Source: Chaetoceros tenuissimus
Lineage: Eukaryota; Bacillariophyta; Thalassiosirophyceae; Chaetocerotales; Chaetocerotaceae
Direction: 5' to 3'
Length of the DNA: 64,000 nt
Assembly: GCA_021927905.1 (NCBI GenBank)
Contig: BLLK01000068.1
Coordinates: 1 to 64,000, forward strand
In this document: in pieces, positions 34,142-44,790 of the stretch
Position numbering within the stretch: the stretch's first letter is position 1
How the letters are laid out: the number at the start of each line of letters is the position of its first letter
The notes under the pieces: generated by a model
Databases searched by the model: none
Told to the model about the DNA's origin: nothing
The model's input: the letters and a program-made list of their open reading frames with translations, nothing else
Made by a program: the position numbers and the translations under genes

Positions 34142-37100
34142 ATGTCTCTTGAAAATATAGAAGTGATGAAAGCAACAACTACTCAGAATTTATCAACGAC
34201 TGAACATGGAACAAAAGAGACGTTGGGTTCGTCATCCGACTTGAAACATGCAGTACTGGAACAAAATTCTGACAGAGATCTTCAAAGTGCAGAAACAAAG
34301 AATCACTTGCAGATCAATCATGGCTTTGGTGATTCTTTGAGTATCATGGAAGAACAACAGAAATTGACGACGAATAAACCTCTACATAGTCAGTTCTCAT
34401 CAGGTCATTCTTTAGGTAACCAGGAATTGAAATCTCAGTCATCTAGTCACATTGCATCTATCAAAGGTCTACCATCAATAGATGCTGAAAAGGCTGTGAA
34501 GAATAGTAGCGACTATGCCCATTCTGTTCAAAATCATAATACAGGTTCTGTTCATGGGTCATCGACACATGTCTTGTCTAGTCGGGAAGTACCGCATCAG
34601 CCATTGCATTTACATAATTCAGAAAATAGCCGTATTCAAACAATAGGAGTTCGAGATACAGACAAGCAAACTTCTGCATTGCAATGTAATAATGCAAAAA
34701 AATCACAAGATAAAAATGAGGATGATTTTGCTTTTCCGGTACCTATGCCATTTTCTGTTGATGTTGCATCTGCACTGGATGATGTTCTTAATAGAAAAGA
34801 GCAAATACATAAAAGTGGAAAATCACCACTAAAATCTGACTCCAGGCCATGTGTATTACAGCATACTTCAGTAGTAGATTATAGCTCCAGATCAGCTAGT
34901 CCACAAAGTACATCCACAGATGGGAACTCAACGTTGCATCATTCAAATCTTCATTTGGGGGAAGAAAGGCAATTGACAAATGGGATCAAGCTTTTCAAAA
35001 AATCAGACAAGGAAAGTTCTGTTGCGGTGACAAATTCAATGATGCTTGGGGAGGAAAGTCTGAATTTTGTTGCACAAATGACTGCACCTGCGAAAGAATC
35101 GAAGCAAACCTCACCGACGTCTAAAAAGTTGAATGATGTTTTATCCATTGCAACAGCTACAAGCACTAACGTGTCCTTTACAAGCTCGACGGTCTCACCA
35201 TACTCAATGGATGATTCAAATTCAAAGGTACCCTTAATATCGGGAACTGCAGCTGCAAAAATGGACGCTATGAATCGTTCTAAGGCACTCTTGACAACGC
35301 AAAATATTAGCTCGAAAGCACTCGCTCCTCCACCACAATTAGTTCCACAGAAATTACCAGAAAAGGTTTCAATAACATCATCTGCTCAAAGTGACCTCAA
35401 TATTGCACTGACAAAAAGAAATGTACATGAAAAGTCGGACGAAATGAATGGTTCATCAAATGTTTCGTCTGCTCTGGAAGATAAAAACATACGGCAGTCT
35501 TCTCAGGCAATGAATATGCTTGCTGACATAATTTCTCATGCACCACCTCTAGCTAGCAACAATGAAGAAATGTCAAATGGTATGGTCCCTGTTGGACAAT
35601 CGTTGAGTGTTTACACTGCAATTGCAGCTCAAGCAGGAGTCGCAACGCACAACCCTCTGTCTTTTCCTACTTCAAAATTACCCAATGAGTCTACAGCAGG
35701 GACAAGCGTAAAACCAGAAACAGGAGGAGAAGGAAATTCCAAAGTTTTCCAACATAATCATTCTTCTGAAGAAAACATTGATAACATTGAGGAGAAACCA
35801 GTGTACATAAGAGAAATAGGCAAAATTCGACGTTATAGTGCAATCACACAGGAATTTAGCGAATGGGAAGATCTTCCGTGTCAAACATACGGTGAAATTG
35901 AACCAAGAAGATGGTGTGAATTGAATATTGATGAATCCATAGAAATTCCACTTAGGAGAGGGGGGCGACTGCGTGTATTCCCAAATTTTGTAGCCGATGG
36001 AAGAAGGCAAGCAGTTGCAAACTCCATGGATAAATGTACACTGTATAGACAATACTGGAGAGAAGGTGATGAAGACTCTTTAGAATCGCGAATGCAAGTA
36101 CTTCTCTCGTCAAAAACAAACCGTGTACATAGCGGTAGCAGTAAGAAAGGAAGACCTGGATATGTCTACGATGGAGTGACAATGATGGCCCAGCCTCTTT
36201 CCCATGTCCCAGATGTTGAAAAATTATGTTCGGATCTTGCAGAATTATACCGTCTTCCGGGGAAGGAGTGGAATATTGGCGCAAATCTTGTTTGTTATAG
36301 GAATGGCGAAGATCACATGGCATGGAATTCAAACTGTGAACAAGGCGAAGTTCTCATTTTGTGTATAATTGCTGAATCTCAAAACTGTACGCGACCCATT
36401 TTAATTAGACCGAAAGGACATAGTCCTTTACAGGATGGTGACGAGGAGATAATTGTTTTTGTTGGGCAAGGTGATGCTTACGAAATGGATGGTATGTTTA
36501 CTTTTGTTCTTTGTTTTGTCTAAAAGTTGTGCTCTTCTAATCTCAATTCATTTGTCCAGGTCAAATGCAAATATCATATGAGCACTGTATGCCGAAGAAA
36601 GAAGATGACATGAGTGCTAAAAGATCTGTTGTTGTTTTTCGACATGGTAAATCATTGTCTGTTACCTCTGACACAGGAAATCCACTTTTTGAGACAGAGA
36701 AAGAAAAGAAGAAGAAGATTAGTAATATAGAATTTGGTCACCCTTCTCGTGAAATTACTGAGGGCAAAGATGTGTATACTAGAACGCAACTTTTAGAAAC
36801 TGGTGCCCATTCTAATGACCGTAAACTTATCAGCGGGACATCAAAAGATGGATGTGATAGTGTGCTTATCGAGGATTTGCAGCCTTTAATGAGAGAGGAC
36901 GATGGTTTGTGTTGGATCAAGATATCTTGTGGCAAATCTGATGGTGGTGGTGCCCTCTTCCAGAACTATGAAAATAAATCTCCAATCAGAGTCTTCAGAG
37001 CTTCTTCTTTGGACTCGCAGTATGCACCAGCTTTATTTGCAGATAACGCCGACCAAAAGATTTATAGATATGATGGGCTTTACTCTGTACGAGCCATGTG

Positions 37101-39405
37101 GGATACAGAAGGTAACGAAACTGAAGAAGTCCCGCAAAATAACGCATCAAAACACACTTTTTTCCTAATGAGATGTCCTAAGAAGCCTGTTGATGGTGTG
37201 TATGAAGATGGAATGTTCTACAATAAAATGAGTATTCATGAACTTTGGAATGAGATCCAGAAACGAAGTGGGATAAGGAATCCTCGTCTATTTCAAGTGC
37301 CCCAACCATCGATGGAATTAGCACCTATTGGTGACAAAGCTAATCTACGAATCAAAAAGGAAACAATCAAATTACCCTCTGAAGAAAATATGAAAATGCG
37401 GAAGGCTCGTAGAAAGCGCAAGCTTGCATCTTCTCCAGAGTCTTTTAGTGACTCCAATGTGAAACAGCTTTCAAGCACAAGATCCATTCCGTTGCATAAT
37501 ACCAGTTCGAATCTCATGAATGAATCTGAGATAAGCGTAGAAGAAGATTCAGATATCGGAAGTGTAAGACCTAAACGAAGATCTGCAACAGCGGCAAGAT
37601 CGTACCTTCAAGAAGCTATGCAGAACAAAAATGGTGTTGAAAAGAAAAGTAGTGATCGTAAAAGACGCCCATCTATTCATGTCAGTGATCAAAGCGCAAA
37701 CTCAAAGAAATTGAAATCAGAGGACAACTCAGATAATGAAAGTAGTGTGTGTTCTGACTCTATGATGGATGAGATTCTGCTTTCACCAGGAGATAAGAGG
37801 CCGAAGAAGCAACAAAGAACTGCCAGAAATAGAAATTTAAGTTTGAGGAAAGGAGGAGATGACAACATTGTCTCTAAAAGGAATTCTTCGAAAAAGACAA
37901 AAGCTGACGCTACCGAAGCTTTTGAAGAAGTAGAAGAAGTTGAACCAGACATGGGGAAAGTCGATTTTGATCCTAGTGTGATCAAGATTGGCTATAGAGT
38001 GAATGTGGAGTATCGACAAGTTCTATATAAAGCAACTGTTCGCAAAGTGCGTTTCAAACAAAACAAATATCAATTCCAGATTCATTATGATGGTAATAAG
38101 AAAACAAACTTACGATGGATACCTGACGATATGGTTCATGACATTCTTTCGGAACTTCCCGAGGAAGATAATCACCAGGAGCATCATTCAGAAGAAGGAA
38201 AGGAAATCCAATCTAAACAGGGAGATGCAGTTCCAGTTGAGGTTCAGTCTTCTACAGAGAAAGATACATCCATTGACCAAAATCAGGATGAGGAACTCAT
38301 TGATTTGCACAAGTTTCCTGTAGGGGAGCAAATTTACGTCCAGTGGCGAAGGGTGCTGTATCTGGCAACTGTTGTTAAAACTCGGTATAACAGGAAAGGA
38401 AATAGTGAATACTTTATACATTACGATGGTTTCAAGAAAACATCTGACAAATGGGTAAAGGAAGATGCTATTTTCGAGATAAATGAAGAAAACTCCAAGC
38501 GATTTGAAGAACAAAGAAGCGATTCCCCTGTCTCAGACTCTTTGTCAAGTAAAAAGTCGAAATCATCAAGGAAATCGAGTGGCAATCTCTCAACTAGATC
38601 GTCTGCGGCAGAATCGATGTCAAGACGGTCAAGAAAAAGAAATGACTTGTCTACCAATAACTCTGAAGACGGCTCTACATTGGACATGAGTCAGTTTGAT
38701 TCCGGAGTAGAATTTTTGCCTGGTTCGTGTGTTTTTGTAGTGAGAAAAGACGCTTTGTATCTAGCAAAAATGGTAAAAAGGAAAAAGATTGGTAGAAGCA
38801 TGGAGTATCTAGTCCATTTTGACGGATCTTCGACGATACATGACACATGGGTTCCATTATCATCTATATATGAAATTAATCCTCGGACTAGACGCGTTTT
38901 TGACAGTACTGCCGATCAACGTGAAGATCTTACTGAAGACGACGAAGGAGAGAAGCGAGAGAAGGAAGAAAAAATTGAAGTTCAAACCAGAAGATCCAAT
39001 AACAATGACACCTCGCCAACTCGCTCATCCAGTAGAAGCTCTCGAAAGCCAGCCAAGTTCTCAGAAATTGATAATGATGATGAAGAGCAGGAAGAGAAAG
39101 TTACAAAGAAGACTACAAAAGCCAAATCAAAGAAACCAAAGGTATTGCCAAATGTGCAGCCTGTTGATTTAAGTGGAATTGATGCTGGTTGTGACTTCCT
39201 TCCAGGTTCAACTATATTTGTGGAATGGAAAAACGGTCTTTACCTTGCAAAGATGCTCAAAAAGAGAGGAAGACGTGAAAATATGGAATATTTTGTCCAT
39301 TATGATGGCTTTCGTCAAAGTCAGGATGCGTGGGTCTCTATTTCATCAGTATATGAAATTAATCCGCAAACAAAACGTGCTTTCAACAAACAAAAGAAAA
39401 AGTGA
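34142..39405 (+). CDS. AlkB-like (degenerate) / SRA (YDG) / four Tudor-knot domain chromatin protein
   Basis: Two exons, 34142-36491 and 36560-39405, joined over a 68-nt GTATGT...TTTGTCCAG intron give 1731 residues. Residues 1-560 are Ser/Asn/His-rich and disordered-looking. Residues about 700-815 resemble an AlkB-type 2OG-Fe(II) dioxygenase: NIGANLVCYRNGEDHMAW, then YEHCMPKK (H792) and KRSVVVFR (R805, R811). The usual HxD iron ligands are replaced by Asn729 and Asn731, so oxygenase activity is doubtful. Residues about 851-992 form an SRA domain (SPIRVFRASS, YRYDGLYSVRAMW), a fold that reads modified cytosine in UHRF1-type proteins. Basic, NLS-like segments follow, then four Tudor-knot/chromo-barrel repeats (about 1258, 1367, 1502, 1663), each with a F/YxxHYDG/HFDG core. 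It is likely a nuclear reader of DNA methylation and histone marks; the role is inferred from domains. Confidence 0.85.
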
Positions 39406-39510
39406 TTTCACAATCTAATTTTCATTTATAACAGGGAATGCAAAAGTAAAAATAAAAAGTTCTGAAAAATACAAATGGTGCCTTATTCTTCTATCTAACT
39501 CTACATTATG
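39350..39510. repeat. 3' end of the SRA/AlkB-like gene, duplicated at 40649
   Basis: From ATATGAAATTAATCCGCAAA through the stop codon and about 100 nt of 3' UTR this matches 40649-40790, with a short deletion after the stop in the second copy. Together they bracket the RlmN-like pseudogene. Confidence 0.9.
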
Positions 39511-39969
39511 AAATATACTTCGAACTCCCATCAATTCAATGTTGTTGTCGTGCCAAAGAAAAAAAGAAAAGAAAACATTCAAAAAGTCTAAATTTGCCAA
39601 GAATAAATTTTCAAAACTAGGTGTCTTTTTTCAAATGAAGTCGTGAAGAAAGAAAAAAGGAAATGAAGAGAAAAGACAGCCAGCCGCCAATGACAGTGTA
39701 GTGAAGGCTAGCCATGGTGTAATTATAGATAGCTATTTAAAATAAGTGTTTATCCATATTGGTCTGGGGGTTCCTATCGGTCTCATTGTACGTACGTAAG
39801 TATGTACGGAGTAACCATCACCAGTCACCCTCAAACAAAAAAAAGAACAAAAACAAACAAGAAACATTTTCATTGATGATTTTTTTGCAAAAGGTGTTAC
39901 ATTGGACATTACCACTCTATCATAGTCATCACATTCATCATCATCTCTTTCTCCAAAGAAACAATAAAC
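39511..39969. other. Intergenic region before the RlmN-like pseudogene
   Basis: AT-rich; no gene supported. Presumed former promoter of the RlmN-like gene. Confidence 0.35.
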
Positions 39970-40648
39970 ATGAAATCCTTGTCTTTGTCTACAATGATAT
40001 TCATGTCGAGTATCTTCATCATCATCTCTCATCATGTAATGATGACAGAAGCATTCTGATTGAAGACTCTCAAAGGATTCCACACAAAATTACACTCGAC
40101 CAAACAACAACAAGTGGAAACCAACAATAGCAACGACAAGCCACTCTCCAAGCCATCTCCCATCAGTATGAACCTCGATGAACTCACACAAACAATGAAT
40201 GGAAAAGGAAAAGCACAACTCTGCTGGGACTGTTTTAAAATTGGAATCGATCCACTTTTATTCTTTCATCCAAATTATCCACCAGACCAATTGGATCAAA
40301 GCATTCATAACCTTTTATCGACAACTTGTATGACTCAATCTGATATCCTACAATATATACCAGTCAAACGACAATCGCAGATATTGGGTAGGAAATCATT
40401 ACAACACCTTGCAGATTCTTATTCGAATCCATTAGGAATAGAATCATCAATTGCACAATTGGTACAAATTACACAATCTAAGGATGGAACTACCAAATTA
40501 CTTTTGAAATTGCTTGGAGGGGAACATTATATTGAATCATCATTATACCCAATGAGAAATGGGGGAAATCTACTCTTTGTGTGAGTTCACAAGTTGGATG
40601 CGCGCAAGGTTGTGTCTTTTGTGCCACTGGGAAAATGGGGAGATTGGC
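39970..40648 (+). pseudogene. Plastid-targeted RlmN/Cfr-like radical-SAM methyltransferase, truncated
   Basis: From the ATG at 39970 a signal peptide is read (MKSLSLSTMIFMSSIFIIIS...MTEAF) ending in the AF motif of diatom plastid precursors. An in-frame TGA (40057-40059) follows directly, after which the same frame continues with an RlmN-like N-terminal half (residues after 40170: [49 protein letters not shown]). At the GGGGG run near 40564 the frame shifts by one, and the radical-SAM signature [16 protein letters not shown] (CX3CX2C) is read in the next frame. The homology then ends abruptly at 40649, where a copy of the neighbour's 3' end begins. Family role: methylation of C2 of A2503 in 23S rRNA and of tRNA A37. 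Three independent lesions make this a dead gene; a functional copy probably exists elsewhere. Confidence 0.8.
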
Positions 40649-40790
40649 TATATGAAATTAATCCGCAAACAAAACGTGCTTTCAACAAACAAAAAGAAAA
40701 AGTGATTTATTATCAGGGAATGCAAAAGTAAAAATAAAAAGTTCTGAAAAATATATATGGTGCCTTGTTATTCCTTTAACTCTATATGAC
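40649..40790. repeat. Second copy of the SRA/AlkB-like gene's 3' end
   Basis: Copy of 39350-39510, carrying the last 18 codons and part of the 3' UTR, out of context and with one extra A in the AAAAG run. Confidence 0.9.
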
Positions 40791-41206
40791 GACAGATAAA
40801 CTTGAATAAATCCAGTTTGGGTTGAATCGAATGCACACACATAGATTTGACGAAGATGAGAAGTCGGAAGCCATAAAAAAAGAGAAGCATTTCAATCCAG
40901 CTATTTGATCTAGCCGATTAACAAAAACAGTATCCTCCTCCTCCTCTTCGCCTCCACATGGATGATTTTGTGACGTCTGAAGGAAGAGGCAGCTTATGAG
41001 ATCCAATCGAAATCTCATGTTCAATCTAAACATCACTCCACGATTGCCCATCACTTGTAGGAATCGCTTTACTTAACCCAGTGACAATATTGAGTGCTGA
41101 AGAGATTTAGGAGTTCCTCATTTTTGGTTGCCTAGCAAGAAATTCATTATTACATTTATTTACAATACAAAGAAACCCTAAAATTTTTCATCATAGGAAA
41201 GAAATC
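40791..41206. other. Intergenic region, no gene seen
   Basis: Contains the promoter side of the plastid protein gene at 41207. An antisense open frame of 90 codons here has an unconvincing composition. Confidence 0.35.
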
Positions 41207-42224
41207 ATGAGAAAAATAGAGCTTATTTTATGCGTCCTTCTTGGATATCTATATGGCACAACTGCGTTCTGCCCATCCACTTCATTGAGTCAGACATATA
41301 GTCAAGCAAAGTCCTCACTGGAGGTTGACCCTTACATGACCTCGCATTCAAAATATAACCCATCCCTTTTCATGTCAAAAGATGATGCGAACGTACCAAA
41401 GAGAATTAGTCGCCGTAAAAGATTGAAGAAAAAAGCAAAAACATTTGCATTTTCCTTAGCTTTATATTCCACAATATTGGTTCGCACTCCAAAGGCTGCA
41501 TACGCAGACCATCCATTACAAAATGTACCTTCTGGGAAGATTAGTCTACGACCTGGAATCACAGTAGAACAAATTGAAATGGAAGCTGAACGCAGAGGTG
41601 AACAAACAATCGATGAACAAATAGAATCACAATATGAAAAGCATTCTTCTGCAACCACTGATAAAAAAGCAACTGCCAAAAAGGCAGATAAGAAAAAGAG
41701 CAAGTTTGATTTCGACGATGAGTATGACTTTGATGAAGAGGAAGATGATGCTGGTGAAATTTCCTTCAGCACAGGATCATCTGCAAGTGCAAAAACCTTG
41801 GATGTTGAAAATAGTGGAAGTGCTCGCTCTGTTACAAGATTTTCTGGAAGTGGACCTGCAATGAGTGAACAAAAAAAGAGTTCTGAGATTAACAAAACGG
41901 TTGTGAAAATAATGTCACCAATCTTTGCTTTCTGTTTTGCTAGAGAAACTATTCGGTGGAATAGAGAACAGAAAAATGTGGATAAGGGAATTGAAATTAT
42001 GGAGCAGCAAAGACAGGAATACTTGAAATCAAAACAGGAAGGAGATAATGACGAGGACGACGATGATGACGACGAAGATGATGTAAGTAAACCTCATTTC
42101 ATAGTTCAATCAATTCTTTTTAGGAATATGTATTCATCTTACTCTTATTTTCCAACAGGATGACGACGATGAGGATGATGAAGATGACGACGATGATGAC
42201 GACGACGAATACCGTAGAAAGTAG
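41207..42224 (+). CDS. Plastid-targeted acidic protein of unknown function
   Basis: Exons 41207-42082 and 42159-42224 joined over a 76-nt GTAAGT...TTTTCCAACAG intron give 313 residues. The N-terminus is a signal peptide (MRKIELILCVLLGYLYGTTA) followed by FCPSTS, matching the AF cleavage motif of diatom plastid precursors, then a Ser/Lys-rich transit-like segment. A second hydrophobic stretch with AYADHP (about 78-102) could be a thylakoid transfer signal or membrane segment. The centre alternates Lys-rich and Asp/Glu-rich blocks, and a conserved-looking helix follows (EINKTVVKIMSPIFAFCFAR, about 225-245). The C-terminus is almost pure Asp/Glu, continuing across the intron, and ends EYRRK. I do not recognise the family. 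Confidence 0.8.
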
Positions 42225-42545
42225 AAGCTATAAAAAATTATAAAAATAAACAATTTGAAAACTTTCAACTTGAAGTCATAATCGTCAGTAGTTTTCATTC
42301 TTTCCTCATGTTAGTGGGTGAAAGCAAGAATCAGATATAGCTGACACTTCTGTTTGATCAATATTAGTTATACTTCTCAAACATGCAATCCTCTAACAAA
42401 CTGATGACGAAACGACCCAGCCTTTCATAAGACATCTGATTCCATAGCTCTACAATGATCCGACATGACAATGCACACCAAATCAGTAAAAATAACATAA
42501 AAACACAAACAATAATTCATTAAAAGTTTTTTTATAGTAACAAAT
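42225..42545. other. Convergent intergenic region
   Basis: Lies between the 3' ends of the plastid protein gene and eL42. AT-rich, AATAAA-like words, no gene. Confidence 0.4.
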
Positions 42546-42860
42546 CTAATACTGGTGACCAGATGCCTGTGCCTTAGCTCCAAGTTCGAAATGCTTAGTT
42601 CTCTTCAAAGTCAACTGCTTCTTAGTCTTGCACTTCTTACATTCAAGACGGATAACAACCTTACGGGTAGTCTTTGCCTTCTTGTGGAAAACTGGCTTAG
42701 TTTGTCCTCCGAAACCCATCTGCTTGGAATCGTAACGACGCTTTCCTTGTGCAAAGTTGGAAGCCTTTCCAGCCTTGTACTGGGTTACCTTGTGCACTTG
42801 GTGCTTACGGCACTTCTTTCCCGCACAAAAAGTTTTACGTTCCTTTGGTACATTAACCAT
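42546..42860 (-). CDS. RPL44: 60S ribosomal protein eL42 (L44/L36A)
   Basis: 104 residues, very close to the family length of 105-106. It begins [20 protein letters not shown] and has [44 protein letters not shown] and [23 protein letters not shown]. Four cysteines of the zinc site (C12, C17, C74, C77) are present. It is a component of the large cytosolic subunit near the E site. The residue after TK in TKPVFHKK is Pro, the cycloheximide-sensitive state in yeasts (Gln there gives resistance). Single exon; the start is the only ATG that gives the conserved N-terminus. Confidence 0.98.
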   Translation of the reverse strand: MVNVPKERKTFCAGKKCRKHQVHKVTQYKAGKASNFAQGKRRYDSKQMGFGGQTKPVFHKKAKTTRKVVIRLECKKCKTKKQLTLKRTKHFELGAKAQASGHQY

Positions 42861-43004
42861 TTTGAATCTATTGTTTTTGACTATAGTGAAAAAAGTGTTA
42901 GTTACATTGATTTAAAGACAAGTGTATGCGCGTATTTTTGAAATTAGTATAAACAGATGACCTCACACAAAACAACATGTTTGCTCGATACAACACAAAA
43001 TCTT

Positions 43005-43340
43005 TTAGAGTAAATTCATTCCCTCCAATCTCCCCAAGTCAGTTGTGTAGAACACTTGAAATTGAAAAGGTATAGGTGGTGTTTCTTCATTAAGGATGCT
43101 GCGATCTACATACCTCGTGATGACTTTCAAAGTAGAAGAAGGGAGGTTGCTTCCAACAAGAGTTTCTTGAAGAGCTTGCGTCCTGAGAATCAATTTTGCA
43201 GGTTAGTAAGAGGTACGATACTCCCGACCCTTTATGGATAACAGTTTGAAGGGGCTAAAAGGTACCATACGTACTTCCATGTACTTACTCGTATGGTTGT
43301 TTTCGTCTGTCCTTCCTTCTCTTATTTGGCTCTTTGATGA
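43005..43340 (-). other. Possible terminal exons of a small spliced gene
   Basis: On the minus strand 43182-43005 reads as a 59-codon open stretch (ALQETLVGSNLPSSTLKVIT, ILNEETPPIPFQFQVFYTTD) to a TAA. It is preceded by a consensus branch site TTACTAAC (43209-43202) and TTCTCAG. A GTAAGTAC donor lies at 43288-43281, and the sequence before it is open in the matching phase (KEPNKRRKDRRKQPYE). However part of the upstream stretch recurs near 58600 as a dispersed motif, so this may be coincidental. No start exon was found. Confidence 0.3.
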
Positions 43341-43717
43341 GTATTTGGCTATATCAATATCGCTATGAAAAAAAGTATGGTACGGTAGTACGTACATACT
43401 GTCCTATTGTATCACTACTACTACCACTTAAGTATGATGTATATTAATGCCAAACTGTACTCGTATCTGCTGAAGTTCCATAAGTCTTATTTTTTTGGAA
43501 TTTTAATCCTGTAGCATGTTATTTGAAGATAAGATCTAGGAAATGAATCGATCCGAGATCAAAATTGGAGCATTGGACAAATGGCGCGTTATCGTTATTT
43601 GTGTCATAGATTATTTCAAAAACTTAATTTTGCATCTACCTTATTAATACATGTAATCTATAATTAAATATGAAATGTCTTGATATTCTGTAGAGCTTTG
43701 CATGGGTCAAGTATACT
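43341..43717. other. Intergenic, no gene seen
   Basis: AT-rich; contains many GTAC-rich short words (GTACGTAC). No gene supported. Confidence 0.35.
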
Positions 43718-44790
43718 CTATATTTCCACATTTGGAGTTTTTGGATACATGCTCACATCAAACATTTTCTTATCATCATGCGCGGCAATCCCAAACTTTG
43801 GATCCCAATTTACATTCAAAAAGGTAATCTCATACGCCTCGATTTCAGCTGCAACAGGTTCCAAAGTATGCACAAAGTATCCCATCTTTTCCAATGGAAT
43901 AATGTATTCTCTCAACATATTTTGTAAATATTTTGGACTCTTTTCATGCCACAAGTGAAATTCCAACAATAATTGCCCAACATTATGTACAGAAAGTTTC
44001 CACAAATCAGGTAAGAGTTCCCATTCCATACCTTCTACATCAGCTTTCAAGATATCAATCTTTTCATGTCCTAATTGTTGCATATGCTGCTGTATAGATT
44101 GACAGGGATATGTCTTTTGAGCCTGACCTTGTGTCTTTGTATTAGTCCCTTCCAATGAAAATTCCGACTGACCATTTGGACATATCCCAATTGGATGGAA
44201 ATGATACTTGTCATTCCATTCTTGAGGCGGTGTACCAGAAGTTGGATCAAAAATGTGTATTTCGCAACTTGGATTGACTTTTATTATGTTGCGTTCAAAG
44301 AAATCATCGCCATTACTTCCGAATGAATAGACTACACACTTTTCAATTTTATTTAGTCCACAAGTCCACTTTCCACCATCGAATTGTGGAGGTGCAGTGT
44401 CACTGACGTAATTGGATCTCTGCAATTTCCAAGGACATGAGATTGTAGGTTGCAATGCTGTATAAAGTGTTTGAGCTTTTGTTATTGATACCTGTTGAAA
44501 TCTAGGAGGGCCGCCAGTCTTCCATCCCCATTGAGATTTGTCCGTGTTATGTGTGTAGAGATATGCATTCCTTGCTTTTACCTTGGTCAATGTATTCTGC
44601 AATGCATTTTCATAATTGTATGGTGATTGGAATGAAGAAGATACGGAATTTTTTTTCGCTTCTTCTTTCTCTCTTTTGTCGATTAGAGCCGCAAATGAAA
44701 TGGCCAAGATAAGCAGAATAGGTGGAAGCAAGAGATGCCACTTTCTTTTCCTTTGTCTTACAGATCTACTTTTACTTATATGTTCACCAT
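43718..44790 (-). CDS. METTL24/FkbM-like membrane-anchored methyltransferase
   Basis: The body (337 residues from 44731) has a hydrophobic signal-anchor LLLPPILLILAISFAALI preceded by a basic VRQRKRK tail, then a Methyltransf_22-type domain: CPWKLQRSN, KCVVYSFGSNGDDFFE (SAM-binding), EIHIFDPTSG, HPIGIC, KIDILKADVEGMEWELLPDL and QLLLEFHLWHE. Type II ER/Golgi topology is likely; the substrate is unknown. Odd: the reading frame has no ATG before the anchor. The open frame extends upstream to about 44815, while an ATG at 44790 is one base out of frame. Either a one-base error or mutation, a short upstream exon, or a non-ATG start must be invoked. Confidence 0.85.

Noticed and set aside
40057-40059. 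TGA after the RlmN-like targeting peptide as programmed readthrough
   Set aside because: A downstream frameshift and truncation show the gene is dead anyway.
39733-40130. Open frames on both strands upstream of the RlmN-like sequence
   Set aside because: His/Asp-rich shadows of CAT/ATG-rich DNA; the signal-peptide frame from 39970 explains the region better.
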